Notes: generated from the letters alone by a model not told the origin. 30,216 nucleotides of DNA from Deltaproteobacteria bacterium UBA5756 (GCA_002418985.1 DIFE01000103.1:1-30216); one strand, 5' to 3'. Positions 1-8,835 are shown, counted from the first letter of the stretch. Translations and numbers: made by a program.

Positions 1-43
1 GCTCAGGAAAGAGGTTGGCCTTTACATTATTTTGGACGGATTG

Positions 44-64
44 CCCTATTCCCTATTCCCTATT
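44..64. repeat. Heptamer tandem repeat, cluster 1
   Basis: Three exact tandem copies of CCCTATT (44-50, 51-57, 58-64), followed by a partial fourth. Read on the minus strand this is AATAGGG, which matches the heptamer family seen at 8618-8732 and 12645-12672. It overlaps the stop codon of rsmA (60-62), so it lies at the 3' end of that operon. Confidence 0.8.
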
Positions 65-836
65 CCCTGCCCTCCAATATTTCAAACATCCTCCTGAATA
101 TATCCGGCTCCAGGGTCTCCGCCCTGACGGAGCGGGGAAAATCCATTTTTTCGTAGAGTTCTTCTACCTGTGGTTCGGGGTAGCGTTCGAGAAGGGCATG
201 ACGCATGAATTTTCGTTTGTGGCTGAAGGCGCCGCGGATAAAGGTCATGAGGGCGTTATCGACATATGCTGCATCTTCCCGAAAGCGCATGGAAAAGTAG
301 ATGCTCTCCACCTTCGGCGGCGGGACGAAAACCTGGGGTTTCAGGCGCATCAGCACCTTTACGTCGGCGACGAGCTGACAGACCACCGACAGAGACCCGT
401 AGGCCCGTGTTCCCGGAATCGCGGTTATCCGGTCGCCGATCTCTTTCTGCACTGTAAGGAAGGCGCACTCGATGGAACTACGCTCCGTGATGAGCTTGAA
501 GATGATAGGTCCCGTGATACCGTAGGGGATGTTCCCCATCACCTTCACGGCGTGGTTCAGGGAAAGATCGGTTATGGGGACGGCCAAAATATCGTTGAAA
601 ACGATCCGGACGTTCGAAAACTCCGATGCCAGGGTCTCGAGGTGCGCAATCATATCCCGGTCAACCTCGACCGCTATGACCGCTGCCGCCGTGCGCGAGA
701 TGGCACGGGTGAGATCGCCCTGCCCGGCTCCGACCTCGACGACAGTGTCGCCGGGCGTGATACCGGCAAGAGAAACCATCTTGCGCAGGATGTTGCCGTC
801 CTTTATAAGATTTTGTGAGAATCGCTTCTTCAGCAT
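60..836 (-). CDS. rsmA: 16S rRNA (adenine-1518/1519-N6)-dimethyltransferase RsmA/KsgA
   Basis: This S-adenosylmethionine-dependent enzyme dimethylates two adjacent adenines in the 3' terminal hairpin of 16S rRNA during small-subunit assembly in the cytoplasm. The protein shows the family N-terminus (KKRFSQNLIKD), the SAM-binding VEVGAGQGDLT loop, and the catalytic NIPYGIT motif (family NIPY/F). With the start chosen here it has 258 residues, close to the family norm of about 270. I chose the ATG at 836 because family members start just before KKRFxQN. An in-frame TTG at 884 would add 16 residues and overlap the end of tsaD, and neither start has a strong Shine-Dalgarno sequence. The gene lies 10 bp downstream of tsaD and is the last gene of a three-gene minus-strand run. 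Its stop codon falls inside a heptamer repeat. Confidence 0.95.
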   Translation of the reverse strand: MLKKRFSQNLIKDGNILRKMVSLAGITPGDTVVEVGAGQGDLTRAISRTAAAVIAVEVDRDMIAHLETLASEFSNVRIVFNDILAVPITDLSLNHAVKVMGNIPYGITGPIIFKLITERSSIECAFLTVQKEIGDRITAIPGTRAYGSLSVVCQLVADVKVLMRLKPQVFVPPPKVESIYFSMRFREDAAYVDNALMTFIRGAFSHKRKFMRHALLERYPEPQVEELYEKMDFPRSVRAETLEPDIFRRMFEILEGRE

Positions 837-846
837 GGCTGCCGGA

Positions 847-1845
847 TCATTTGATCGCCATCCGTGAATATGCCCCGATATCAAGGTCCGAATAGTTCCC
901 CGCCTCGAAATAAAAGGAAGCCAGCGATGCTATCATTGCGCCGTTATCGGTGCAAAACTGGGGAGACGAGATCATAACCTCGAACCCTTCCCGCCCTGCC
1001 CTCTCCATAAAAACCTGACGCAGTCTGCCGTTGGCGGCCACGCCGCCGCCGACGACGATCCGTTTCACGTTACTGCGCCGTGCGGCCTTAAATGTCTTGA
1101 ATACCAGTACGTCACAGATGGCTTCCTGAAATGAGGCAAGAACGTGGTTGATGGTGGAGTCATCAATGGAATGTTTCTTCGCGTAGGTGAGAAAGGCGGT
1201 TTTCAGACCGCTGAAGCTGAAATCGCAGGTGGCGTCATCCATCATGGGCCGCGGAAAGACGACGTAGTCCGTTGCCCCGCTTCGAGCGGCCATGTCTTCG
1301 ATGATCCGCCCTCCGGGGTAGCCGATCCCCAGAAACTTCGCGATCTTATCAAAGGCCTCTCCGGCCGCGTCATCGCGCGTAGAGCCCAGCACCTTGAATC
1401 GGCAGGGCGCCTCCATGAGCAGGATGGTCGTGTGCCCCCCGGAAACGACAAGCGCTACAAAGGGGAACTCCACCTCCCGCTCCAAGAAGATACTCATGGC
1501 GTGCGCCTCGATGTGGTTTACCCCCACAAGGCGCTTTTTAAGAGCGAGACAGAATCCCTTGGCGAAGCTCAATCCAACGAGAACGCTGCCTATGAGCCCC
1601 GGTCCGGCGGTGACCCCGACAAGATCGATGTCCCCCGCCGCCGCTCCACCCTGAACCAGGACGTCTTCGTATATCCTGTCAATGAGTTCGACATGTTTTC
1701 GGGAAGCTATCTCGGGGACGACGCCGCCGAAACGTTTGTGAAGGTCCGCCTGGCTGGAAACGATGTGAGACCGGATCCTCCTGCCGTCTTCGAGCAGTGC
1801 CACCGATGTGTCATCACAGGACGTGTCAATGCCGAGGATCAACAT
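847..1845 (-). CDS. tsaD: tRNA N6-adenosine threonylcarbamoyltransferase TsaD
   Basis: TsaD transfers the threonylcarbamoyl group from threonylcarbamoyl-AMP to A37 of ANN-decoding tRNAs, working with TsaB and TsaE. The 332-residue protein has the family length. Visible motifs are GIDTSCDDTS at the N-terminus (ASKHA phosphate loop), the metal-binding NHIEAHA with H111 and H115, SGGHTT at 135-140, the GGGVAAN nucleotide loop near 266-272, and CTDNGAMIA with metal ligand D300. It begins 13 bp after the stop of the upstream SurA/PpiD-like gene and is followed closely by rsmA, so the three are probably cotranscribed. Nothing unusual was seen. Confidence 0.97.
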   Translation of the reverse strand: MLILGIDTSCDDTSVALLEDGRRIRSHIVSSQADLHKRFGGVVPEIASRKHVELIDRIYEDVLVQGGAAAGDIDLVGVTAGPGLIGSVLVGLSFAKGFCLALKKRLVGVNHIEAHAMSIFLEREVEFPFVALVVSGGHTTILLMEAPCRFKVLGSTRDDAAGEAFDKIAKFLGIGYPGGRIIEDMAARSGATDYVVFPRPMMDDATCDFSFSGLKTAFLTYAKKHSIDDSTINHVLASFQEAICDVLVFKTFKAARRSNVKRIVVGGGVAANGRLRQVFMERAGREGFEVMISSPQFCTDNGAMIASLASFYFEAGNYSDLDIGAYSRMAIK

Positions 1846-1858
1846 GGGCTGGGTTTCT

Positions 1859-3262
1859 CTAGAGTTCCTTCGGTTCCTTGAGGATCTTGATCTTCCCCTT
1901 TTTCAGCATGGCCTGCTTCGACTCCTCCACGAAGGATTTCAGGAATTGCTCCTTGTGCCTGGCTGCATAATACCGCGTGAAGCCTTCCTTGTCTTTTTCC
2001 CATTCCTGCCGATCCGGGTCCTGTTCGCCGGCAAATGAGAACGTGTAGTAATTCCCGTCTATCTCCACGGGCCTAGCGTAAACCGGCTTGTCTTTCGTAA
2101 GCCCCAGGATTTCGACATCCGACCTGGGTATCTGGCCGAGTTTGGGGATCGATGAAGCGGTCCTCGCCATGAAACCTGTTTGCATCTTTGACACCGCGGA
2201 TTTGTTCTTCAGTGCGTCCTCTGCTGCAGCACGGGCCATTTCCTTCGCCTTTTCGCCTGTTATCCTGCTCTTTATTTCGGCCAGCGCCGCGCTCTTCTCC
2301 ATCGGTTTGCCGTCTTCGCGCTCGACGAGTTGAAAGACATATGATTTCCCGTCGTCCCTTACAGGAAGGGAAACGTCACCTTTTTTGAGGTCCCTGATCC
2401 ACGTTTCGATCTTGAGTGCCTTGTAGGTTTTGAAAAGTTCGCTCTGACGCACGGCGCCCGTATCGGATACGGCGAGGCCTTTCTGCTTGCCGTAGGCATC
2501 GATATCCTTCACCTTAAGGAGGTCCATGTACGCCTGGTCGTCCCTGAGACCGCTTTTACCGTCCAGCACGATATACTTGAGCCGGTAGGTATTCTCTCCG
2601 CGGAAACGGTCCTTCTCCTTTTCGTACCTGTCGTTCAGTTCCTTTTCGCTTACCGTGACCTTGTCCTTATAGGAAGCAGGAGCGAATCGGAGATAAGCAA
2701 GATCCACCCTGCCCTTTTCGCGGACGTACCCGGCCCATATGTCGGCATCGGAAACAGGAGCGCCGGTGTCCCTGATGACGCTTGCAACCTTGCGAACGAG
2801 AAGCATGGTCCTTTCCGATTTCTCAAATTGGTCAGGCTCGAGATTGTTTTGCCTCAACACCGCGACATAGCGGTCCTTGTCGAATTTTCCGTCCTTGCGA
2901 AAGGCCTCGACGGTACCCAGCAGATCCGCAAATTCCTGGTCGCTTACGCTGACTCCGAGTTTTTTCGCTTCGTCGAGAAGGATGTATTTATTGATTATGT
3001 CATTGAGAACCTTCGTCTTCAGCTCGCTCATGAGCGCCTCGTCCATCTTGTCGCGATAAAGCTGCCGGAAGATCTCGACTTCCTTGTTGTAGGTCTCCCG
3101 GTACTCCGGGTCCGTTATATCGAAACTGCCTACCTCGGCAATTACGGTTTCCTTCTGGTTGATGGAACCCGCCCCGAAATAAAAGATAAAAACAAGGATG
3201 ATCACGCCAAAGATGACTTTGATCAGGTAGCTTTTTGCATATTTTCTCATGAACTTGAGCAT
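1859..3262 (-). CDS. SurA/PpiD-like membrane-anchored periplasmic folding factor
   Basis: A 467-residue protein with one N-terminal membrane anchor (about residues 13-31, rich in Ile/Val/Phe) and a large, charged periplasmic region, which is the layout of PpiD. The segment around residues 35-170 resembles the SurA N-terminal chaperone fold (a VNxxxI/LLDEAKKLGVSVSDQEF-type pattern is clear). A region at about 225-320 has the secondary-structure rhythm of a parvulin domain (a strand with YRLKYIVLD, then KKGDVSLPV and YVFQLVERED), but conserved catalytic residues of active parvulins are not obvious, so isomerase activity is doubtful. The ATG at 3262 has an AGAGG Shine-Dalgarno. It is the first gene of the surA-like/tsaD/rsmA run and is divergent from mreB. 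PpiD is the closest comparison; exact orthology is inference. Confidence 0.8.
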   Translation of the reverse strand: MLKFMRKYAKSYLIKVIFGVIILVFIFYFGAGSINQKETVIAEVGSFDITDPEYRETYNKEVEIFRQLYRDKMDEALMSELKTKVLNDIINKYILLDEAKKLGVSVSDQEFADLLGTVEAFRKDGKFDKDRYVAVLRQNNLEPDQFEKSERTMLLVRKVASVIRDTGAPVSDADIWAGYVREKGRVDLAYLRFAPASYKDKVTVSEKELNDRYEKEKDRFRGENTYRLKYIVLDGKSGLRDDQAYMDLLKVKDIDAYGKQKGLAVSDTGAVRQSELFKTYKALKIETWIRDLKKGDVSLPVRDDGKSYVFQLVEREDGKPMEKSAALAEIKSRITGEKAKEMARAAAEDALKNKSAVSKMQTGFMARTASSIPKLGQIPRSDVEILGLTKDKPVYARPVEIDGNYYTFSFAGEQDPDRQEWEKDKEGFTRYYAARHKEQFLKSFVEESKQAMLKKGKIKILKEPKEL

Positions 3263-3286
3263 TGGTTTTATTACCTCTAAAGATTA

Positions 3287-3315
3287 TTGATTTTGAAACT
3301 TTAAAATAGTATATT
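3287..3315 (+). promoter_or_regulatory. Putative sigma70 promoter of the mre operon
   Basis: TTGATT (3287-3292), a 17-bp spacer and TATATT (3310-3315) lie in a 104-bp AT-rich divergent spacer. Transcription would start near 3322 and give a leader of about 45 nt before mreB. No other good plus-strand pair was seen in this spacer. Confidence 0.55.
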
Positions 3316-3366
3316 AAGGCTGTTTTTTCAATAACTTTTAAATTTAGCTGAGAGAGGGGAGAGTCG

Positions 3367-4407
3367 ATGTTTGAATCACTCTTTGGATTCATATCGAAAG
3401 ATCTGGCAATAGACCTGGGGACGGCAAACACCCTGGTTTATGTGAAAAGCCGGGGGATAGTTTCCAACGAACCCTCGGTGGTTGCCGTCCATAAAGACTC
3501 CCGGGGAACAAAAAAGGTCATAGCCGTTGGCGAAGAGGCGAAGAAGATGCTCGGCAAAACCCCGGGGAACATCGTCGCGATCCGGCCCCTGAAAGACGGC
3601 GTCATAGCCGACTTCGAGATCACCGAGGCAATGCTCAAATACTTCATCCAGAAGATACACAATAAAAAATCCTACGCGAGGCCGCGGATCGTCATCTCCG
3701 TGCCGTCGGGCATTACACCCGTCGAAAAGAGAGCCGTCAAGGAATCCGCAGAGTCGGCGGGTGCACGCGAGGTCTACCTAATCGAAGAACCGATGGCCGC
3801 AGCCATAGGCGTCGGCCTTCCTATTACCGAACCAAGCGGCAACATGATCGTCGACATCGGCGGAGGCACGACGGAGGTGGCCGTCATCAGTCTTGCCGGC
3901 ATCGTCTATTGTAATTCCGTGCGCGTTGCGGGCGACAAGATCGACGAGGCCATCATCCAGTACGTCAAACGGAAATACAACCTTCTCATCGGCGAGAGAA
4001 CGGCGGAGGTCATCAAGATCACCATCGGATCCGCATACCCGAGTGCCGATGAAGAAGAAATGACGATGGAGATAAAGGGAAGGGACCTCGTTGGGGGGAT
4101 ACCGAAGACGCTGGAGATATCATCCAAGGAGATCAGGGAGGCCATCAACGAACCCGTCAATGCCATCGTTGAGGCCGTAAGGATCGCCCTCGAGAGGACG
4201 CCTCCGGAACTCGCCTCGGACATCGTCGACAAAGGTATCGTCATAAGCGGCGGCGGAGCGATGTTGAAAAACCTTGACGTCCTTATCAAGGAAGTCACCC
4301 GTCTTCCCGTCATCATTGCCGAAAATCCGCTGACCGCTGTCGTGGAAGGCGCGGGCAAGGCCCTTGATGAGGTAAGTCTTTTGAAAGAGATAGCGACATA
4401 CTTCTAA
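3367..4407 (+). CDS. mreB: Rod shape-determining actin homologue MreB
   Basis: MreB polymerises on the inner face of the cytoplasmic membrane and positions the elongation machinery for lateral cell-wall synthesis. The 346-residue sequence is highly typical: the phosphate-1 loop DLGTANTLVYVK near residues 16-27, the SVPSGITPVEKRA segment, IEEPMAAAIG, the phosphate-2 loop DIGGGTTEVAVIS and the adenosine-binding VISGGGAMLKNL near the C-terminus. A strong Shine-Dalgarno (GAGAGGGGAGA) precedes the ATG at 3367. It heads the mreBCD-mrdA-rodA operon and suggests a rod-shaped cell. Confidence 0.98.
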   Translation: MFESLFGFISKDLAIDLGTANTLVYVKSRGIVSNEPSVVAVHKDSRGTKKVIAVGEEAKKMLGKTPGNIVAIRPLKDGVIADFEITEAMLKYFIQKIHNKKSYARPRIVISVPSGITPVEKRAVKESAESAGAREVYLIEEPMAAAIGVGLPITEPSGNMIVDIGGGTTEVAVISLAGIVYCNSVRVAGDKIDEAIIQYVKRKYNLLIGERTAEVIKITIGSAYPSADEEEMTMEIKGRDLVGGIPKTLEISSKEIREAINEPVNAIVEAVRIALERTPPELASDIVDKGIVISGGGAMLKNLDVLIKEVTRLPVIIAENPLTAVVEGAGKALDEVSLLKEIATYF

Positions 4408-4419
4408 GATAGTGACGAT

Positions 4420-5220
4420 TTGAGAAATTCGATAGCTATAATCGTAGCCATTCTCGTTCTTGTCATATCATTCCTTTCTTTTACCAACGCACCCTTCGTG
4501 GCAAGGTCCTATTCCACTGTAAAGAACGGCATCAGCAACGTTTTCGGGCCCGTGTTGAGCGTGGCGAGCAAGCCCCTCGATGCCGTCGGGGGCGTTTTCG
4601 ATTCCTATTTCAACCTCGTCGGCGCAAAGAAAGAAAACACGGAACTGAAGGAAAAATACGAGCGGATCTACGTCGAGAACCAGAAACTCGTTGAAACAGA
4701 ACGGGAGAACGTGCGGCTCAGGAAGCTCCTCGAGTTCTCCCAGAAGAAACCCAATACGATGATGGCGGCAGGCGTAATCGGGGAAGACCTGAAGAACTGG
4801 TTCCGCTGTATAATCATCGACAAGGGCCGCAAGCAGAACGTGCGCGAGAAGATGCCCGTGGTTACACCCAGGGGAATTGTGGGGCAGGTGGTCGAAGTGG
4901 ACCTCTGGCATGCCAAGGTCATGGTACTTAATGACACGAACTCCTCCATCGACGTCAACGTCGAGGGCAAAAACACACGTGGGCTCCTCGAAGGCACGGG
5001 TCAGAACACGGTCAAACTGAAGTACGTGATAAAAAATGATGATATCGAAATCGGCGACAAACTCGTCACATCCGGGAAGGATGGCATATACCCGAAGGGG
5101 ATTCCGGCCGGGATCGTCATCACCGCCAACAAGAACAAGGCCGGGATCTTTGCCGATATCGATGTCATGCCCTTCAACAATTTTAGACAGCTTGACGAAG
5201 TCCTGCTCATTAAGAAATAA
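4420..5220 (+). CDS. mreC: Rod shape-determining protein MreC
   Basis: MreC is a bitopic membrane protein that links cytoplasmic MreB to the periplasmic synthases PBP2 and RodA. The 266-residue protein has one N-terminal membrane segment (about residues 4-23), a coiled-coil stretch at about 65-110 (KKENTELKEKYERIY onward), and two beta-barrel domains with the family pattern VVTPRGIVGQVVEV and LVTSGKDGIYPKGIPAGIV. Translation seems to start at TTG 4420; no in-frame ATG gives a sensible N-terminus, and no strong Shine-Dalgarno is visible. The start is 12 bp after mreB, which favours translational coupling. The stop overlaps the mreD start by one base. Confidence 0.95.
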   Translation: MRNSIAIIVAILVLVISFLSFTNAPFVARSYSTVKNGISNVFGPVLSVASKPLDAVGGVFDSYFNLVGAKKENTELKEKYERIYVENQKLVETERENVRLRKLLEFSQKKPNTMMAAGVIGEDLKNWFRCIIIDKGRKQNVREKMPVVTPRGIVGQVVEVDLWHAKVMVLNDTNSSIDVNVEGKNTRGLLEGTGQNTVKLKYVIKNDDIEIGDKLVTSGKDGIYPKGIPAGIVITANKNKAGIFADIDVMPFNNFRQLDEVLLIKK

Positions 5221-5711
5221 TGAAAACCCTTGTATACATCATAATCGGCATCCTGCTTCTCGTTCTTGAAGCGGTGATATCCCCGCACGTCTCTCTTGAT
5301 GTCCTGAGGCCGGAACTGGGGATGCCCATCCTCCTCTATGTGACCTTCTTCCTCGGGGCCTCGTCAGGGCTTATCGCGGCGTTGTCCATCGGCCTTGCCG
5401 AAGAAGGACTTTCCGCGGCACCCGACGGTTCGCTTCTCTTCGTCAGTATCTGCATTTACCTGATCGCCGTAGCGATGCGCAGGAAATTCTTTATCGATTC
5501 CAAGTACAGCTTCGCATACCTGTCCAGCGCCTCCGTCGTCGCTCAATCCTTTCTCTTCCTGGCGTTGTCGTTTTTCGCGCGCGGTGAGGCCCGCGGTGCC
5601 GTCAGCATACTTTTCTATACGCTGCCGAACGCCATCGTCACCGGTTTCGTGTCCATCATCCTCTTTTCCCTCATCGAGTATCTCAACAACACCGTGCTGG
5701 AGAGGAATTAA
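5220..5711 (+). CDS. mreD: Rod shape-determining membrane protein MreD
   Basis: A 163-residue, very hydrophobic protein with about five predicted membrane segments, between mreC and the PBP2 gene as in most mre operons. MreD is part of the elongasome and modulates MreC-PBP2 interactions. The MreD family diverges quickly in sequence, so the call rests on size, hydrophobic profile and position. The ATG overlaps the mreC stop codon (TAATG), and mrdA begins at the base after the mreD stop, so the genes are tightly coupled. Confidence 0.9.
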   Translation: MKTLVYIIIGILLLVLEAVISPHVSLDVLRPELGMPILLYVTFFLGASSGLIAALSIGLAEEGLSAAPDGSLLFVSICIYLIAVAMRRKFFIDSKYSFAYLSSASVVAQSFLFLALSFFARGEARGAVSILFYTLPNAIVTGFVSIILFSLIEYLNNTVLERN

Positions 5712-7517
5712 ATGAAGGAAGAGAACCTTTCCAGCAAGTACAAGTGGTGCACCCTTGTTCTCGTCATAACGATGACGGTTCTTCTCATCAGGCTCTGGGA
5801 CCTCCAGATAATGCGCGGGGCCGAGATGCGCAAACTCTCGGAACAAAACCGCATCAGGGTCAAGAAGATCGTCGCGCCGCGTGGTATTATCTACGACAGG
5901 ATAGGGAAGGTCCTCGCGGACACGCGGCCATCCTTCAATATCTATCTTACCCCCGAAGATATCCACGACTTCAGCCAGACCGTGGACGGGCTGGCCAGAC
6001 TCATCGCCTGTGACCGCGAGGAGATCATCGAGAAAATGAAGGCCGCCAGTGGAATGCCGCCTTCCTTCCCCATCAAGATCAAGTCGGACATACCCATGGA
6101 TGAGGTTGCCCGGGTCGAGGCCCACAGGGTATACATACCGGGCATCTCCATACAGATCGAGCCGAAGCGGAACTATCCCTACGCGGCGTCATTCGCGCAC
6201 GTCATCGGTTACGTATCGGAGGTCAGCGACGAAGAGCTTAAGGACAAGAAGAAATACAAGGACTATTCCCCCGGCGATTATATCGGCAAATACGGGCTCG
6301 AACGGGCATATGAAAACGATCTCAGGGGGGTTGACGGGGAAAAACGTGTCGAGGTGGACGCCATCGGACGGGAAGTCAGGACCCTTGACGTCATCGATCC
6401 CATACCGGGAAACAGTCTCCATCTGAACCTGGATCTCGAGCTCCAGCTCAGCGCCGACAAGGCGCTTGAAACAAGAAAAGGTGCCGCCGTTGCCCTCAAT
6501 CCCAAAACGGGGGGCGTCCTGGTTCTCGCAAGCCGCCCGGGATTCGACCCGAACCTGTTCGCCTCGGGAATTTCCAAAACGGACTGGCAAAAAATTGCGC
6601 TGGACAAGCTGCACCCTCTTCAAAACAGGGCCATTCAGGGTGGATACCCGCCGGGGTCGACCTTTAAGATACTGCTAGCCTTGAGGGCCCTCGACCTCGG
6701 GATCATCAACGAACGAACCACTTTCAGCTGCGGCGGAGGCTTCGCCTACGGCAATCGTGTCTTCAAATGCTGGAAAAAAGGGGGACATGGAAGCGTGTCG
6801 GTGCATCGGGCAATCGTGGAATCCTGCGACGTATTTTTCTACAATGTGGGCCTCAGGCTCGGTGTAGACCGTATCCATGACTTCGGCAACACCCTCGGCC
6901 TGGGACGGGTAACCGGGATCGATCTTCCCAACGAACAAAAGGGTCTCCTCCCCTCGACGGAATGGAAGAAAAGGCGATATAACCAGCCCTGGTATGAAGG
7001 CGAGACGGTCTCCGTCGCCATCGGCCAGGGAGCTGTCTGGCTGACACCGATACAACTTGCCATGCTCTCATCGTTCGTGGCGGGCGATGGAAAGAATTAC
7101 AAGCCCCAGATCGTCAACCGGATCGTCTCGACGGAAGGCAAGGTAATCAAGACTTTCGAGCCCATCGTCAACGCCGACTTGAAACTGAAGCCAGGGGTAT
7201 TGACGATCGTCAAGGACGGGATGCGCGGAGTCGTCAACGAACCGGGCGGCACTGCCGGTGCATCGAAAGTGCAGAGTGTACTGATGAGCGGAAAGACCGG
7301 CACCGCCCAGGCGGGTTCCGACAAGGTAAAACTTGGCGATCACGCCTGGTTCATTGCATATGCCCCGTCGGATGACGCATCCGTCGCCATGGCGATACTT
7401 GTGGAACACGGGCTCCACGGTTCATCCGCGGCCGCGCCTATAGCAAAGGGCATCACGGAGACGCTCTTCAAAGTTAAAACAGTCATAAAGGAAGCAAAGG
7501 TAAATGAGAATCGATAA
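5712..7517 (+). CDS. mrdA: Penicillin-binding protein 2 (peptidoglycan DD-transpeptidase)
   Basis: PBP2 cross-links peptidoglycan in the elongasome with RodA. The 601-residue protein has a short cytoplasmic tail, a membrane anchor at about 12-30, a non-penicillin-binding dimerisation domain (APRGIIYDR near residues 55-63 is the hallmark) and a C-terminal transpeptidase domain. Catalytic motifs are PPGSTFK with nucleophile S316 and K319, an SCD motif in ESCDVFFYNVG (SxD is usual for PBP2 instead of SxN), and SGKTGTAQ with K528-T-G. It begins immediately after mreD and its last 14 bp overlap rodA, so the synthase pair is translationally coupled. Confidence 0.97.
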   Translation: MKEENLSSKYKWCTLVLVITMTVLLIRLWDLQIMRGAEMRKLSEQNRIRVKKIVAPRGIIYDRIGKVLADTRPSFNIYLTPEDIHDFSQTVDGLARLIACDREEIIEKMKAASGMPPSFPIKIKSDIPMDEVARVEAHRVYIPGISIQIEPKRNYPYAASFAHVIGYVSEVSDEELKDKKKYKDYSPGDYIGKYGLERAYENDLRGVDGEKRVEVDAIGREVRTLDVIDPIPGNSLHLNLDLELQLSADKALETRKGAAVALNPKTGGVLVLASRPGFDPNLFASGISKTDWQKIALDKLHPLQNRAIQGGYPPGSTFKILLALRALDLGIINERTTFSCGGGFAYGNRVFKCWKKGGHGSVSVHRAIVESCDVFFYNVGLRLGVDRIHDFGNTLGLGRVTGIDLPNEQKGLLPSTEWKKRRYNQPWYEGETVSVAIGQGAVWLTPIQLAMLSSFVAGDGKNYKPQIVNRIVSTEGKVIKTFEPIVNADLKLKPGVLTIVKDGMRGVVNEPGGTAGASKVQSVLMSGKTGTAQAGSDKVKLGDHAWFIAYAPSDDASVAMAILVEHGLHGSSAAAPIAKGITETLFKVKTVIKEAKVNENR

Positions 7518-8610
7518 GCGAAGATATTACCATCTCGATTGGTACCTCATCATAAACGGGCTTCTGATATTCGGCATCGGCCTCTTGAATCTTGTGAGCG
7601 CCACAAGCTCCTTTTCCAGCGGATCTTACAATTTCATGATCAAACAGCTCATAGCCTTCGCGATGGGGCTTGTCCTGATAGTCATCGTCATGTACTATGA
7701 CTACCGCGTCATAGCCAATCACTCGCGGTGGATCTACCTGGGAGGAATTTTCCTCGTCGTCCTTGTCCTCGTCATCGGGCTTGCCGCGGGAGGGGCCAAA
7801 CGATGGATCAGCATCTTCGGGTTCAGCATCCAGCCGTCGGAATTGATGAAGCCCATTCTGGTCATCTTCCTTGCGAACATGTTGTACGAGAAAAAAAGGC
7901 AGAACACACCGCTGAGCTTGAAGGACATCGCCAAACCGCTTCTGTGGACCCTGATACCCTTTGTCCTCATCGTAAAGCAACCGGACCTCGGAACCGGTAT
8001 CGTCATCATCCTCGTCTGTTTTGCCATCCTGTGGTACATAGGTCTCAAGAAATCAACCTATGCCGTTCTCTTCGGCGTCGGCGCCATATCTCCCTTCATT
8101 GCCTGGCACTATCTCATGAAACCCTATCAGAAGATGCGCGTCCTGAGCTTCATCAACATCGACGCCGACCCTGCCGGTTTCGGATACCACGCCAAGCAGG
8201 CCATTATCGCCGTTGGATCGGGAAGGTTCCTGGGCAAGGGTTTCATGGCTGGAACGCAGCACAAGCTCCAATTCATACCCGAGCATCACACGGACTTCAT
8301 TTTTACGGTTTTCAGCGAGGAATGGGGTTTTATCGGCTCCGTCGTCCTCTTCGCACTCTTCATATCCTTCATCAACCGCTGCCTGAAAATCGCCATGAAC
8401 GCCCATGACGAACTGGGTGCCATCATAGCCTTCGGTATCGCTTCCATCATCTACGTGCAATTCACCATCAACGTCATGATGGCGATCCACCTGGCCCCCG
8501 TCGTCGGCATCCCCTTGCCGTTCATCAGCTACGGTGGCTCATCCCTCCTCTCAATGCTGGTCTCGGTAGGTCTGCTCCTGAACATCAGCACGCGAAGATA
8601 TATGTTCTAG
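7504..8610 (+). CDS. rodA: Peptidoglycan glycosyltransferase RodA
   Basis: RodA is the SEDS-family polymerase that builds glycan strands from lipid II together with PBP2. The 368-residue protein has about ten membrane segments and the family motifs GGAKRWI near residue 97, IQPSEL, KQPDLGTG, PEHHTDFIF (holding the essential aspartate of SEDS proteins), EEWGF and GIPLPFISYGGSS near the C-terminus. The start ATG lies inside the end of mrdA (14-bp overlap). It is the last gene of the mre operon; heptamer repeats and a 14-bp-stem hairpin follow. Confidence 0.97.
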   Translation: MRIDKRRYYHLDWYLIINGLLIFGIGLLNLVSATSSFSSGSYNFMIKQLIAFAMGLVLIVIVMYYDYRVIANHSRWIYLGGIFLVVLVLVIGLAAGGAKRWISIFGFSIQPSELMKPILVIFLANMLYEKKRQNTPLSLKDIAKPLLWTLIPFVLIVKQPDLGTGIVIILVCFAILWYIGLKKSTYAVLFGVGAISPFIAWHYLMKPYQKMRVLSFINIDADPAGFGYHAKQAIIAVGSGRFLGKGFMAGTQHKLQFIPEHHTDFIFTVFSEEWGFIGSVVLFALFISFINRCLKIAMNAHDELGAIIAFGIASIIYVQFTINVMMAIHLAPVVGIPLPFISYGGSSLLSMLVSVGLLLNISTRRYMF

Positions 8611-8617
8611 AGGCGGG

Positions 8618-8645
8618 TAATAGGTAATAGGTTATGGGTAAGAGG
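8618..8645. repeat. Heptamer tandem repeat, cluster 2
   Basis: Four tandem 7-bp units directly after rodA: TAATAGG, TAATAGG, TTATGGG, TAAGAGG. The orientation is opposite to clusters 3 and 4, so the transcript could fold partly back on them. Confidence 0.8.
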
Positions 8646-8665
8646 GAAAGACTTTTACATTCTTT

Positions 8666-8693
8666 CTTATCACCTATGACCCATTACCTCGAA
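8666..8693. repeat. Heptamer tandem repeat, cluster 3
   Basis: Units CTTATCA?, CCTATGA, CCCATTA and CCTCGAA (first unit degenerate) in 7-bp register. On the minus strand this reads GAGG-TAATGGG-TCATAGG. It is followed by ACC-T-GTCTT and is repeated with small changes at 8709-8743. Confidence 0.75.
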
Positions 8694-8708
8694 CCTGTCT
8701 TTTCCTTT

Positions 8709-8736
8709 CCTATGACCCATAACCCATTACCTCGAA
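8709..8736. repeat. Heptamer tandem repeat, cluster 4
   Basis: Units CCTATGA, CCCATAA, CCCATTA, CCTCGAA. Compared with cluster 3 it has one extra 7-bp unit (CCCATAA) and the same flank ending in GTCTT. The length difference of exactly one unit is what slippage or unit duplication would give. Confidence 0.8.
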
Positions 8737-8748
8737 CCCGTCTTCCTT

Positions 8749-8786
8749 AAAAGACCGGGGCTGATGGTTCCAAGCCCCGGTCTTTT
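8749..8786. terminator. Bidirectional rho-independent terminator
   Basis: A perfect 14-bp stem (AAAAGACCGGGGCT at 8749-8762 pairing with AGCCCCGGTCTTTT at 8773-8786) around a 10-nt loop. The A/T ends of the stem give a T run on both strands, so it can end rodA transcripts (plus) and the converging acetyltransferase transcript (minus). Confidence 0.85.
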
Positions 8787-8802
8787 GGTGGTATATACCA
8801 CC
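8787..8802. repeat. 16-bp perfect palindrome
   Basis: GGTGGTATATACCACC is a perfect palindrome that abuts the terminator. A further 6-bp hairpin (GGGCCG/CGGCCC, 8803-8822) follows at once. It could be a protein site or extra transcript-end structure; no function can be assigned. Confidence 0.5.
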
Positions 8803-8835
8803 GGGCCGGCAAAAGTCGGCCCTTTGCAGACTGTT

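Noticed and set aside
8618..8736. CRISPR array or insertion-sequence end
   Set aside because: Units are 7 bp, contiguous and without spacers, and no transposase or Cas gene is near.
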